Notes: generated by a model not told the origin, from the sequence alone. A DNA stretch of 64,000 nucleotides from Sphingomonas sp. 67-36 (GCA_001897375.1 MKSU01000032.1:1-64000), one strand, 5' to 3'. Positions 9,145 to 17,641 are shown, numbered from the stretch's first letter. Program-made: numbers and translations.

Positions 9145-9267
9145 AGCGATTTCGAGGCAGGTGGAAACGCAGCTCAGCGCAGCTAATCACCTGCCGGCTC
9201 GGAAATCGCGGCAAACAAAGGAAATAGCGCGGTGATCCGATGCAATCGGATCGACAACCGCTCTAGA
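9140..9267. repeat. 128-bp palindromic element with 9-bp terminal inverted repeats (MITE/REP-like)
   Basis: The element is bounded by TCTAGAGCG (9140-9148) and CGCTCTAGA (9259-9267). Inside are an imperfect long hairpin (gcgatttcgaggcaggtg at 9146-9163 against 9188-9209) and a perfect 8-bp hairpin (gatccgat/atcggatc, 9234-9252). It lies between two convergent genes, and the CTAG in each end supplies their TAG stop codons. No transposase is present. It resembles small non-autonomous repeats common in alphaproteobacteria and may also work as a bidirectional terminator. Confidence 0.7.
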
Positions 9268-9871
9268 GCCTCGCGCGATTGACCAACTCCACGAGGTCGG
9301 CGGGATGATCCCTGCCGGCGTCGCGCAGGCCCGCGATCACGCCGCGCACGTCCGCCGCCGATTTGTTCTGGCTGAGCTTCGCCGTGCCGCGCCATTGCTC
9401 GACATGCAGTACAAATCCCTCGATCGCCGCGCGCATCGCGTCGAAGCGGCGCGGGTCCATCTTGCCGCGCGTCCATTCCGGCTTGGGCGTCAGCCGGCTC
9501 TCCTGCGCATGTGAAGCCGCGTCGAGATGCGCGATCAACCGCTCGTCATCGAGCGGCGCGATCACGCCTTCCGCCTCGACCACGACATAATTCCACGTCG
9601 GCACCTGATCGGCGCTGTCATACCAGTCCGGGCTGACATAGGCGCCCGGCCCGCCGAAACTGGCGATCGCGCGCGTGCCCGCGGCGATCGGCATCGCGCG
9701 GTTGCGCCGGGCGATATGGAAGGTGAGGGCGCCCGCCGCATCCACCGTCACCGGCGCATGGACCACCGTCGGCCGCCCCGCGACCGCGAGGAAGATATGC
9801 GCGAACGCCACGTCCGCCGCGAAGGCGCGCGCCGCGTCCTCCGGCATGGTGAAGGCCGGATCGGGGTGCAT
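9263..9871 (-). CDS. PaiB-type FMN-binding protein
   Basis: A 202-residue PaiB family protein (split-barrel flavin fold). The family signature is AYVSPDWYDSADQVPTWNYVVVEAEG-like, around residues 76-102, followed by LTPKPEWTRGKMDPRRFDAM and a C-terminal KLSQNKSAADVRGVIAGL. Bacillus PaiB was named as a negative regulator of sporulation and protease genes, but many homologues probably bind FMN or heme without regulatory proof. Its ATG overlaps the stop of the RluC-type gene (TGATG). Confidence 0.88.
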   Translation of the reverse strand: MHPDPAFTMPEDAARAFAADVAFAHIFLAVAGRPTVVHAPVTVDAAGALTFHIARRNRAMPIAAGTRAIASFGGPGAYVSPDWYDSADQVPTWNYVVVEAEGVIAPLDDERLIAHLDAASHAQESRLTPKPEWTRGKMDPRRFDAMRAAIEGFVLHVEQWRGTAKLSQNKSAADVRGVIAGLRDAGRDHPADLVELVNRARL

Positions 9872-10962
9872 CAGCCGCGAGCGGCTCCGCGCCCGCGCCG
9901 CTCGCCGCGCCGCGCCTTGCGCACCGTCTTGGCATGGGCGCGGGCCTTGGCCTTCTTGTCCTCGCGGCTCGGCGGGGGAGCGGTGTCGGGCGGCAGGTTG
10001 TCGCCCAGCGCCTCGTCAAAGCCGAGGCCGGCGAGGCTCTCCGCGAAATGCGCCGGCAGCGGGGCGGTGACGTCGATCTTGCCGCCGTCCGGGTGATCGA
10101 CGCGGATGCGGCGCGCGTGGAGGTGCATCTTGCGGCTGATCCCGCCGGTCAGGAAGGCCGCCGCGCCGCCATATTTGCCGTCGCCGAGGATCGGGTGGCC
10201 GATCGCCGCCATATGGACGCGAAGCTGGTGGGTGCGGCCGGTGAAAGGCTGCAACTCGACCCAGGCGGTATGGTTGCCGGCGCGCTCGATCACGCGGTAG
10301 CGGCTGCGCGCGGGCTGCCCCTCCGCATCGTCGACGTGCATCTTCTCGCCCCCGGTGCCCGGCTGCTTGGCGATCGGCAGGTCGATCGTGCCGTCCTCGA
10401 TCGACGGCACGCCGACCACCAGCGCCCAATAGACCTTCTTCGCCGAGCGGCCCGAGAACGACTTGGAGAAGAACGCCGCCGCGCGTGCGGTGCGGGCGAC
10501 GAGCAGCGCGCCGGACGTATCCTTGTCGAGCCGGTGGACGAGTTTCGGCCGCCCCTCTGCCTCGAACTGCAATGCGTCGAGCAGGCCGTCGACATGCGCG
10601 GTGGTCTTGGTGCCGCCCTGCGTCGCGAGGCCGGGCGGCTTGTTCAGCACCAGCGCGGCATCGTCCTTGTGGATCACCATCTCGCGCGCGAAGGCGATCT
10701 CGTCCTCCGATAGCGGCGCGCGCTGGCGCACCGGGCGGGCGTTGGCACGCACCGGCTCGGCCGGGGGAACGCGCAGCACCTGCCCGGCGACAACCCGATC
10801 GCCGGGGCCGACCCGCGCGCCGTCGAGCCGGAGCTGCCCCGTTCGCGCCCATTTCGCGACGATGGTGAAGCTCGTGTCGGGCAGGTGCCGCTTGAACCAG
10901 CGGTCGACGCGGATGCCGTCGTCGTCGGGCGCGACGGTGAACTGGCGGACGGCCTCGCTCAT
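9871..10962 (-). CDS. RluA/RluC-family 23S rRNA pseudouridine synthase
   Basis: A 363-residue enzyme with an N-terminal S4 RNA-binding domain (about 15-75: GIRVDRWFKRHLPD, QLRLDGARVGPGDRV). The RluA-type catalytic domain has the motif HRLDKDTSG with catalytic D146, and later QPFTGRTHQLRVHMA and HPILGDGKYGG. A Lys/Arg-rich tail (KKAKARAHAKTVRKARRGERRG) extends beyond the usual C-terminus and may add RNA contacts. The best fit is RluC or RluD; site specificity cannot be decided by eye. It overlaps the PaiB-like gene downstream. Confidence 0.92.
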   Translation of the reverse strand: MSEAVRQFTVAPDDDGIRVDRWFKRHLPDTSFTIVAKWARTGQLRLDGARVGPGDRVVAGQVLRVPPAEPVRANARPVRQRAPLSEDEIAFAREMVIHKDDAALVLNKPPGLATQGGTKTTAHVDGLLDALQFEAEGRPKLVHRLDKDTSGALLVARTARAAAFFSKSFSGRSAKKVYWALVVGVPSIEDGTIDLPIAKQPGTGGEKMHVDDAEGQPARSRYRVIERAGNHTAWVELQPFTGRTHQLRVHMAAIGHPILGDGKYGGAAAFLTGGISRKMHLHARRIRVDHPDGGKIDVTAPLPAHFAESLAGLGFDEALGDNLPPDTAPPPSREDKKAKARAHAKTVRKARRGERRGRGAARG

Positions 10963-11047
10963 GCCGCTACCGCGCGCACGATGATCGGAAGGTTCTGCAT
11001 CCCGCCGCCCTAGCGCGGATGGCGCGCGGGCGGAAGGTGAAGTGCGC

Positions 11048-11788
11048 TCAGGAGCCGCCGGTGTCGGTCATCAAATCCACTTCGGTGCCGCCGCCTTTGC
11101 GCGGGCGCAGCATGACGAAGAACGCACCCTTGCCGCGCGCGGCGCCGGCGAGGACATGGTCGTTGCCGTCGATGCCGTGCTGCGCGGCGATGCCGGCATC
11201 CCCCGCCTTGGTGAAATACCAGTCGAGCAGCCGCTGGAGTGGCGCGGCGCTGGCGAAATTGACGATGCGCAGCGCGCAGCCCTTGCCGTCCGCGCCCGCC
11301 GCCTCGATCACCCGGGCGTCGGGATAGAGCGGCGTCGCGGCGGGCAGGCGGTTCGCCCAACCGGCGGAATAAGCGACATTGGCGACGCAGGTCGCGGGCG
11401 CGCCCTGACTCTCGGCGAGCGCGCCGAGGGTCAGCGCGCGGCGCGCGGCGGTGCATTGCGGACACGGACCGGGCGGCGGCGCGCGGCGCAGGTCGTCCTT
11501 CTCGGCCGGTTCCCTGCGCGCGGCGATGTCGTCAGGCGGCAGCGCGCCGCTGGCGGGCTGCGCCGGCGGCCGGACGGTATCGGCATTGGCCTGCTGCACC
11601 AGCGCGGGATCGACCATGATCTGATCGCGCAGCGCGCCGCGAAGGGCGGGGTCGTTCGCCGCGCTCGCCTCGTTGGTAGCCGCCAGCATATTGTCGAGAT
11701 CGTCGGCTCCGCCCGCCTCATTGCCTGGCGCACCGCCACACGCGGCGAGCACGATCGCGAGCAACAGGGCGAGGGGCGTGCGGATCAT
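11048..11788 (-). CDS. Hypothetical lipoprotein with Ala-rich N-terminus
   Basis: A 246-residue product starting MIRTPLALLLAIVLAACGG, a classic lipobox signal with Cys at about 17, so probably anchored in the envelope. Residues 20-110 are low-complexity Ala/Pro/Asp. The C-terminal half has GPCPQCTAARRA, a CxxC pair, plus conserved-looking RLPAATPLYPDARVIEAAG and LLDWYFTKAGDAGI stretches. Unrecognised family, possibly sphingomonad-specific. An upstream ATG eight codons earlier would weaken the signal peptide. Confidence 0.7.
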   Translation of the reverse strand: MIRTPLALLLAIVLAACGGAPGNEAGGADDLDNMLAATNEASAANDPALRGALRDQIMVDPALVQQANADTVRPPAQPASGALPPDDIAARREPAEKDDLRRAPPPGPCPQCTAARRALTLGALAESQGAPATCVANVAYSAGWANRLPAATPLYPDARVIEAAGADGKGCALRIVNFASAAPLQRLLDWYFTKAGDAGIAAQHGIDGNDHVLAGAARGKGAFFVMLRPRKGGGTEVDLMTDTGGS

Positions 11789-11872
11789 CACCGGCACGCC
11801 ATGCCCGATCATCGTTGCGGAAGCGTTGACGCTCGCCCCGTCTTATCCTTGCAATACACCGATAAGAGACCC

Positions 11873-12106
11873 ATGTTGCGCGGCATGTTCAACATCATCT
11901 CGATCCTGATCGGCCTCGTCGCGCTGCTGTTCGCGATTCCGGGGGTGGTGCCGTTGCTCGGCTGGCTCAACTGGGCGGCACTGCCGATCGCGGCGGTCGG
12001 CGCGCTGTTCGGCATGATCTCGTCCAGCGATTCGGGCCGCAACTTCAACCTCATCGTGCTGCTGATCGCGATCGTGCGGCTGGCGTTGGGCGGCGGCTTC
12101 TTCTGA
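11873..12106 (+). CDS. 77-residue multi-helix membrane protein
   Basis: Reads MLRGMFNIISILIGLVALLFAIPGVVPLLGWLNWAALPIAAVG..., with three hydrophobic segments covering nearly the whole chain and a short polar SSSDSGRNFN loop. AAGAGA stands 6 nt before the ATG; a second ATG four codons later is also possible. It is convergent with the LysR gene, one base apart from its stop. Function unknown. Confidence 0.65.
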   Translation: MLRGMFNIISILIGLVALLFAIPGVVPLLGWLNWAALPIAAVGALFGMISSSDSGRNFNLIVLLIAIVRLALGGGFF

Positions 12107-12107
12107 G

Positions 12108-12992
12108 CTAGGGGAAGGGGCGCAGCTCCGCGATCAACTCCAGCAGCGCGTCGGCGGCGCGGGTGCGATAGCGTTCCTTGTGACGCAGCCCGAAGAATGA
12201 GCGCGGGCCGAGATCGATCGGCAGCGCCTGAAGCCGCCCCGCGTTGATCGCCGGCACCACCACCAGCGAGGATAGCGCGGCGATCCCCGCGCCCGCCTCG
12301 ACCGCCGTACGCGCGCTTTCGTTCGAGGGGAGGACGAGCACGATATCCAGCGCGTTCGGGTCGATGCCCAGCGTGCGCAGCCCGTCGTTCAGCGTGGAGC
12401 GCGTGCCCGAACCCGGCTCGCGCATTACCCAGCGCGCGCGTTGCAGCCATGCCGCGTCGATCGGCGGCAGTTCGGCGCCGGCGGCGGCGATCAGCACCAG
12501 CCGGTCCTCGCCCAGCGGCCAGTGCGCCAGCATCGGATCTTCGACCTTGCCCTCGACGATGCCGATATCCGCCTCTCCCTCGCGGATCAGGCTGGCGGCC
12601 TGTTCGGTATTGCCGATCGAGAGGTTGACCGCGATCCCCGGATAGCGATCGTGGAACGCCGCGAGGATCGCGGGCAGCCAATAGGCCGCGATCGTCTGGC
12701 TCGCCACGACGCGCAGCGAGCCGCGCCGCAGGCCGCCGAATTCTTCCAGCAGAAGTTCCGCCGCCGCCGCCCGCGCCAGCACGCCGCGCGCTTCCTCCAG
12801 AAAGGCGCGCCCGGCCTCGGTCAGCCGGATGCCGCGCCCGACGCGATCGAACAGCTTGATCGCGTGGCGCTCCTCCAGCGCGGCGATCGCGGCCGACGCG
12901 GCGGACTGGGTGACGTTGAGCGCGCGCGCCGCCGCCGTCACATGCTCGCGCTCGGCAACGCCGACGAAGATGCGAAGCTGCTCCAGGGTCAT
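12108..12992 (-). CDS. LysR-type regulator of the divergent YeiH gene (YeiE/CysB-like)
   Basis: A 294-residue LysR regulator. The N-terminal winged HTH (residues 1-60: MTLEQLRIFVGVAEREHVTAAARALNVTQSAASAAIAALE) is followed by the effector domain (about 90-290). The effector part has SLRVVASQTIAAYWLPAILAAFHDRYPGI and GEADIGIVEGKV. It is divergent from a YeiH family gene across 108 bp, the same arrangement as yeiE-yeiH in E. coli. LysR proteins usually autoregulate and activate the neighbour from a shared operator, and the palindrome at 13014-13028 is a candidate. Confidence 0.92.
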   Translation of the reverse strand: MTLEQLRIFVGVAEREHVTAAARALNVTQSAASAAIAALEERHAIKLFDRVGRGIRLTEAGRAFLEEARGVLARAAAAELLLEEFGGLRRGSLRVVASQTIAAYWLPAILAAFHDRYPGIAVNLSIGNTEQAASLIREGEADIGIVEGKVEDPMLAHWPLGEDRLVLIAAAGAELPPIDAAWLQRARWVMREPGSGTRSTLNDGLRTLGIDPNALDIVLVLPSNESARTAVEAGAGIAALSSLVVVPAINAGRLQALPIDLGPRSFFGLRHKERYRTRAADALLELIAELRPFP

Positions 12993-13013
12993 GCGCGCTT
13001 CTTGCCATGAATC

Positions 13014-13028
13014 ATCGCGATCCGCGAT
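13014..13028. promoter_or_regulatory. Palindrome in the LysR/yeiH intergenic region
   Basis: ATCGCG-ATC-CGCGAT is a 6-3-6 inverted repeat in the divergent promoter region. Its position 22 bp upstream of the lysR start and 73 bp before yeiH fits an autoregulatory LysR-type operator. It is not a perfect T-N11-A box, so this is inference from position and symmetry. Confidence 0.45.
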
Positions 13029-13100
13029 TGGAAAGACAAGAATATCGCGTTGGATCGATCGGAATTGTTGGCCTAGAGAGGACAGCGAAAGGATCAGCCC

Positions 13101-14159
13101 GTGGCGACCGCCGTTTCCGCCATCAAGAACGTCCGCAAAAGCAGCGACTTCGCCGCGAGCGTCGCGCCGGGCGTGCTGCTATGCGTCGCCGTCACCGCCG
13201 CCGCCTGGCTGCTGGAGCGCGGGGAGGCGGCGCTGTTCGGCAAGGCTTGGCTGGAGGCGCTGGTGCTGGCGATCGTCATCGGCACGATCGTTCGCAGCCT
13301 GTGGACGCCGGCGGCGCGCTGGCGGCCGGGGATCGCGTTCAGCGCCAAATATCTGCTGGAGGTGGCGGTGGTGCTGCTCGGTGCCTCGGTGAGCGCGGCG
13401 ACGATCCTTCATGCCGGGCCGGTGCTGCTCGGCGGGATCGCGCTGATCGTCGCGGTGACGATCCTGTTCGGCTTCACGGTCGGGCGGCTGCTCGGTTTGC
13501 CGACGAGGATGGCGCTGCTGGTCGCCTGCGGCAATGCGATCTGCGGCAATTCGGCGATCGCCGCCGTCGCTCCCGTGATCGATGCGGATTCGGACGACGT
13601 GGCCGCCGCGATCGCCTTCACCGCCGTGCTGGGCGTGGGCGTGGTGCTCGGCCTGCCGCTGCTCGGCATGGCGCTTGGCATGAACGCGATCGCTTATGGG
13701 GCTTTCGCGGGGCTCACCGTCTATGCCGTGCCGCAGGTGATCGCGGCGACCGCGCCGATCGGCAGCGCCGCCGTGCAGATGGGCACGCTTGTCAAGCTCG
13801 TCCGTGTGCTGATGCTCGGACCGGTCTGCCTCGTCCTCGCGCTGGTGATGCGGCGTCCGGCGACGGACGAGGCGGCGACGGTGAGCCTCTCCTTCGGGCG
13901 GCTGGTGCCGTGGTTCATCATCGGCTTCCTTGTGCTGGTCGCCTGCCGCTCGTTCGGTTTTGTCCCGCAGGCGGCGATCGAGCCGGTGGGAAAGGTCGCG
14001 ACCATGCTCACCGTGGTGTCGATGGCCGCGCTGGGGCTGGGCGTCGACATTCGTTCGGTGGCGAAGGCGGGCGGGCGCGTGACGGCGGCGGTGATGCTGT
14101 CGCTCGCCGGGCTGGGCGCGATCAGCCTCGCGCTGGTGACGCTGCTCCACCTGCGCTGA
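13101..14159 (+). CDS. yeiH: YeiH family putative sulfate/sulfite-related exporter
   Basis: A 352-residue integral membrane protein of the YeiH/YadS-UPF0324 family with about ten hydrophobic helices. Family signatures are visible: LARGEAALFGKAWLEALVLAIVIG-like opening, ACGNAICGNSAIAAVAPVIDAD near residue 150, VYAVPQVIAATAPIGSAAVQMGTLVKLVRVLMLGPV, and VSMAALGLGVDIRSVAKAGG. Homologues are linked to sulfur-compound export such as sulfite or taurine-derived sulfur, with little direct proof. It starts at GTG with AGGA upstream. Its neighbour is the divergent LysR regulator. Confidence 0.9.
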   Translation: MATAVSAIKNVRKSSDFAASVAPGVLLCVAVTAAAWLLERGEAALFGKAWLEALVLAIVIGTIVRSLWTPAARWRPGIAFSAKYLLEVAVVLLGASVSAATILHAGPVLLGGIALIVAVTILFGFTVGRLLGLPTRMALLVACGNAICGNSAIAAVAPVIDADSDDVAAAIAFTAVLGVGVVLGLPLLGMALGMNAIAYGAFAGLTVYAVPQVIAATAPIGSAAVQMGTLVKLVRVLMLGPVCLVLALVMRRPATDEAATVSLSFGRLVPWFIIGFLVLVACRSFGFVPQAAIEPVGKVATMLTVVSMAALGLGVDIRSVAKAGGRVTAAVMLSLAGLGAISLALVTLLHLR

Positions 14160-14212
14160 CCGCGCAACACGCTTGCGCATCGCGGGCGGTGCGCCTACCG
14201 CACCCGACGCGT

Positions 14213-14289
<77 letters not shown>

Positions 14290-14837
14290 CTTTATCGCGA
14301 AAGCGACGGATTTCCGCCACTTGCGTGTGCCGCTAATCCGGTCTGTGTTCATGCCCGACACCCACGCCGGCTGCACATGCGGAAAAGTGAAGATCCTTGT
14401 CCCGCATTCCCAATACCTGCCGGCCTGAACGGCCGCTACATCTTCCGGCGACGCGTCCATTACCGAAATCTTATCTCCCGGCCACTAGCGCGGGCGCTGG
14501 GCACCGCCGATCCGACCGTGACATGCGCCCGCGCGATGATCCTGTCGGCGCGCTTCACAGTCGTGAAGGCGAACGTGGATGCGATGCTGGAACAAGGGCG
14601 CGCGTTGACCGGACCCGAGATCGCGGTACTGTTCTGAGCCGAGCTATAGGCGCGAACTGCGCTTCTACGTGAAAAATGCGTCCTGCTCGTCGTCGGTGCC
14701 CGAGGTCGCCGCGCAAGAGGCTGGGCCGATCGAATCATCCGGCGCCCCGATCAGCGGCGGCGCTTTCGGTCATTCGCCTTTGCGTGATGCGAAAGGCGGG
14801 CTAACCAGCCGCAAACTGAAAACATGGGGAGTTCGCC
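14290..14837. other. 548-bp gene-poor stretch between tRNA-Pro and marR
   Basis: No convincing gene is seen. A plus-strand frame ends at 14637 with the peptide FTVVKANVDAMLEQGRALTG followed by PEIAVLF, which looks protein-like but has no clear start and could be a decayed gene end. A short inverted repeat cgccttt...aaaggcg (14775-14798) lies upstream of marR. No second copy of the tRNA-Pro 3' end, and so no att site, was found by eye. The region may be a scar of past insertion. Confidence 0.4.
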
Positions 14838-15305
14838 TTGGCCCGCAAACCGCCGCCGATCGATTTCTACGCGACGACGTCGAACAGCCTCGGCTTTCTG
14901 ACCCGCATGGCCTTTCGATCCTTCACCCGGTCGCTCGAGCGACGCACCTTGCCTTATGGCGTTTCCGCCGGACAATGGCGGTTCCTGCGCGCCTTATGGG
15001 CTGAGGAAGGGCTGACGCAGCGCGAGTTAAGCCGCCGCGTCGGCATCCTCGAGCCGGCCGCCGTGATCGCGATCGAGGGGCTGGAGCGGGCCGGCTTCGT
15101 GCGCCGCGAGCGCAGCTCGTCGGATCGCCGCCGCATCCATGTCTATCTGACGCCCAAGGCCAGGGCGCTCGAAGCCGAACTGCTGCCGCACATCGCCGAG
15201 GTCAACGAACTGGCGGTGCGCGGGATGAGCGAGGCGAAGGTCGCGATGCTTCGCACATTGCTGGCGCAGGTCACCGAGAATCTGGCGGACGATCTTTCGA
15301 GCTGA
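14838..15305 (+). CDS. MarR family transcriptional regulator
   Basis: A 155-residue MarR winged-helix protein. The DNA-binding core is about residues 45-110: GVSAGQWRFLRALWAEEGLTQ, ELSRRVGILEPAAVIAIEGLERAGFVRRE, and the wing SSDRRRIHVYLTPKARAL. Flanking helices form the dimer interface. It starts at TTG with GGGGAG upstream. It is first in a colinear cluster (SnoaL-GST-SnoaL-TonB receptor-SDR-SDR) and is the obvious candidate to sense the cluster's substrate. The palindromes at 15335 and 17716 may be its operators. Confidence 0.9.
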   Translation: MARKPPPIDFYATTSNSLGFLTRMAFRSFTRSLERRTLPYGVSAGQWRFLRALWAEEGLTQRELSRRVGILEPAAVIAIEGLERAGFVRRERSSSDRRRIHVYLTPKARALEAELLPHIAEVNELAVRGMSEAKVAMLRTLLAQVTENLADDLSS

Positions 15306-15330
15306 ACTTTCGCCCGACTTGATCCGGGAA

Positions 15331-15350
15331 ATGCTTCGATATAGAAGTAT
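15331..15350. promoter_or_regulatory. Candidate operator A (TTCGATATAGAA core)
   Basis: The core TTCGATATAGAA (15335-15346) lies within the wider near-palindrome CTTCGATATAGAAG. It sits between the marR stop and the tandem-SnoaL start, and matches the core upstream of the TonB receptor (17716-17727) at 11 of 12 positions. A possible -35 (TTGATC, 15319-15324) would put the site over the -10 region, consistent with repression. Confidence 0.5.
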
Positions 15351-15412
15351 TTTCAACAAGCCGTCGCGCCGATGAGAAGGCGACGACGGCGGTGGATCAG
15401 GAGGGATGCCCG

Positions 15413-16537
15413 ATGGTGCTCGTGCGACCGGACGATTATGGGGCGGCGGCGCTGGCGGCGCGGGCCGAGATCAGCGACGTGATCCACCGTTATTGCCACG
15501 CCACCGATCGGCGCAAATGGTGGCTGATGGACAGCGTGTTCCATGAGGATGCGATCTGCCATCTGTCGGTGATCGGCGGATCGTGGCGCGAATTCGTCAG
15601 GCAGGGTGCCGCGCTGCTGGAGCCGGTCGATGTCACCCATCATCAGGTCGGCAACATCCAGATCGCGCTGGATGGCGATGTCGCCCATGTCGAAACCTAT
15701 GTCACCGCCTTCCATCGCGTGCCGGCCGATGCGCCGCCGGGCGGCCCGTTCGGGGGGACGGGCGAGGCTTATGACGCGGTGTTCGGCGCGCGCTACATCG
15801 ACCGCTTCGAGCGGCGCGACGGCCGCTGGCGCATCGCCGAGCGTCGTTCGGCCGCGGAATATCGCCACTATCGCCCGGTGAGCGAGGGAGGACTCGCCAG
15901 CGTGCCGGCGCAGTTCCGGGGCGCGTTCGGCGACGACGACGCTTCCGCGCCGGTCGTCGCGCGGTGGAAGGGGGGCGCTGCCGAGTCCGACGGGACCGAC
16001 TTGCTCGCGGCACGCGCCGAGATCGCCGATGTGGTGAACCTTTTCTGCCACGCGGTCGACCGGCGGCAATGGGAGTTGATGGCCAACGTTTTCCACGACG
16101 ACGCCACTTCCCGGATTCTCGACAAGGTGCGGACACGGGACGAGATGGTCGCGACGGCGCGCCAGTCGATCGGCGCGCTGGGGCCGACGCACCACCAGAC
16201 CGGCAACATGCTGATCGCCTTCGACGGCGACGTCGCGCACGTCGAGACCTATGTCACCGCCTATCACCGCGTTCCGACGACGGCGCCTGCGACCGGGTTG
16301 TGGGACGGCCGCAGCGCGGAATATGAGGGCGTCGCCGGCGGGCGCTACGTCGATCGCTTCGAACGCCGCAACGGCCGCTGGAAGATCGCCGAGCGGCAGA
16401 CGCTGGTCGAATGGCGCAACGATCGACCGGTCAACGAAGGCGGCCTCGGCAACGTGCCGCAGGCGTTCCGCGGCCAGCACGGCGATGCGGACGTTTCGCG
16501 GCCGGTGGTCGCGGCCCTTCTCGACAATCGGGTGTAA
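15413..16537 (+). CDS. Tandem SnoaL/LinA-like enzyme (two NTF2-fold domains)
   Basis: A 374-residue protein made of two homologous SnoaL_4/NTF2-like domains (about 14-185 and 198-374). Each repeat holds RAEI-DV...CHA-DRR-W, FH-DA, THHQ/VTHHQ-GN, DGDVAHVETYVTA-HRVP, Y-DRFERR-GRW-IAER and EGGL--VPQ/A-FRG. Each keeps an Asp and a His (D32 and H76/H77; D216 and H260/H261) at places resembling the Asp25-His73 dyad of LinA and the active site of scytalone dehydratase, as far as can be aligned by eye. A dehydratase or dehydrochlorinase role is inferred. GGAGG precedes the ATG. The GST gene follows after 5 bp. Confidence 0.8.
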   Translation: MVLVRPDDYGAAALAARAEISDVIHRYCHATDRRKWWLMDSVFHEDAICHLSVIGGSWREFVRQGAALLEPVDVTHHQVGNIQIALDGDVAHVETYVTAFHRVPADAPPGGPFGGTGEAYDAVFGARYIDRFERRDGRWRIAERRSAAEYRHYRPVSEGGLASVPAQFRGAFGDDDASAPVVARWKGGAAESDGTDLLAARAEIADVVNLFCHAVDRRQWELMANVFHDDATSRILDKVRTRDEMVATARQSIGALGPTHHQTGNMLIAFDGDVAHVETYVTAYHRVPTTAPATGLWDGRSAEYEGVAGGRYVDRFERRNGRWKIAERQTLVEWRNDRPVNEGGLGNVPQAFRGQHGDADVSRPVVAALLDNRV

Positions 16538-16542
16538 CCGCC

Positions 16543-17256
16543 ATGATCGACCTGCATTTCATTCCGTCCCCCAACGGGCGGAAGGTCTCCATCATGCTGG
16601 AGGAGGTGGGGCTGTCCTATAACCTCATCCCCTATGAGATATTGAAGGGCGATCACCTCACCCGCGAATTCCGGCGGATCAACCCCAACGCCAGGCTGCC
16701 CGCGATCGTCGATCACGATCCGATCGGCGGCGGCGAGCCGCTGGCGGTGTTCGAATCCGGCGCGATCCTGCTCTATCTCGCGGAGAAGACCGGCAAGCTG
16801 CTCCCGTCCGCGCCGCACCGCCGCTCGCAGGCGCAGCAGTGGCTGATGTGGCAGATGGCCGGGCTAGGCCCGATGCACGGGCAGGCGCACCATTTCCTGC
16901 GCTACGCGCCGGAGGAAGTGCCCTATGCGATCGAGCGCTACAGCAACGAGGCGCGCCGTCTGCTCGTGGTGATGAACCGCCGGCTGGGGGAGGCGGAATA
17001 TCTCGCGGAGGAATATTCCGTCGCCGATATCGCCTGCTGGCCGTGGATCGGCGGCATCAGGGCGATCGGCTGGGACGTGGCGGACTATCCGCACATCCGG
17101 CGCTGGTTCGAGGCGATCGGGCGGCGGCCGGCGGTGATCGAGGGGTCGAAGCATCTCGCGCCCTCGCAGGTCGCCGGCGGGAAGGCCAATCTGACGCCGG
17201 AGCAATGGTCGAACGTCTTCGGCGCGAAGATGCTCGCCAATTCACTCACCGATTAG
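16543..17256 (+). CDS. Glutathione S-transferase, YfcG/Nu-like
   Basis: A 237-residue GST. The N-terminal thioredoxin-like domain (1-85) has PSPNGRKVSIMLEEVGLSYN, then NPNARLPAIVDHD and the glutathione-contacting VFESGAILLYLAEKTG. The C-terminal helical domain holds QAQQWLMWQMAGLGPMHGQA and YSVADIACWPWI. The NGRKVSIMLEE start and QMAGLGPM-Q segment match the Nu class (YfcG/YghU, disulfide-bond oxidoreductase-like). A Novosphingobium Nu-class GST is known to remove glutathione in lignin beta-aryl ether breakdown, so a comparable lyase role is conceivable but not shown. Confidence 0.88.
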   Translation: MIDLHFIPSPNGRKVSIMLEEVGLSYNLIPYEILKGDHLTREFRRINPNARLPAIVDHDPIGGGEPLAVFESGAILLYLAEKTGKLLPSAPHRRSQAQQWLMWQMAGLGPMHGQAHHFLRYAPEEVPYAIERYSNEARRLLVVMNRRLGEAEYLAEEYSVADIACWPWIGGIRAIGWDVADYPHIRRWFEAIGRRPAVIEGSKHLAPSQVAGGKANLTPEQWSNVFGAKMLANSLTD

Positions 17257-17266
17257 GGGAGGTTGC

Positions 17267-17641
17267 ATGGACACGATCGCCTTGCTGAAGCGGATCTATG
17301 CGCATGACCGGGAAGCGCTGTACGGGAACATGCGGGCGGACTTCACCGTCCACTCGCCGGGGCGGAACCTGATCGCCGGCACCTATGTCGGCGCGGACGC
17401 CTTCAAGGCGCATATGGCGAAGATGCAATCGCTGTGCGGCAATACGTTCCGGGAGGAATTGCAGGACACTTTCCTCGCCAACGACACCTGGGGCCTCGTC
17501 GTCCACCGCATGACCGCCGAGCGGAACGGCAAGCGGCTCGACACCTGGGGCTTCGGCCTGTGGCGCTTCGAGGACGGCAAGCTGACCGATCATTGGGAAA
17601 GCGTCGGCGATCAGGGGCATTGGGATGATTTCTGGTCCTAA
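17267..17641 (+). CDS. Single-domain SnoaL/NTF2-like protein
   Basis: A 124-residue SnoaL-type fold: an N-terminal helix (MDTIALLKRIYAHDREALYG), then NMRADFTVHSPG and GTYVGADAFKAHMAKM, and C-terminal strands LVVHRMTAERNGKRLDTWGFGLWRFEDGKLTDHWE. Such proteins are dehydratases, isomerases or ligand binders with poor sequence-to-function mapping. It lies 10 bp after the GST and is probably translated from the same mRNA. It differs clearly from the tandem protein upstream. Confidence 0.8.
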   Translation: MDTIALLKRIYAHDREALYGNMRADFTVHSPGRNLIAGTYVGADAFKAHMAKMQSLCGNTFREELQDTFLANDTWGLVVHRMTAERNGKRLDTWGFGLWRFEDGKLTDHWESVGDQGHWDDFWS

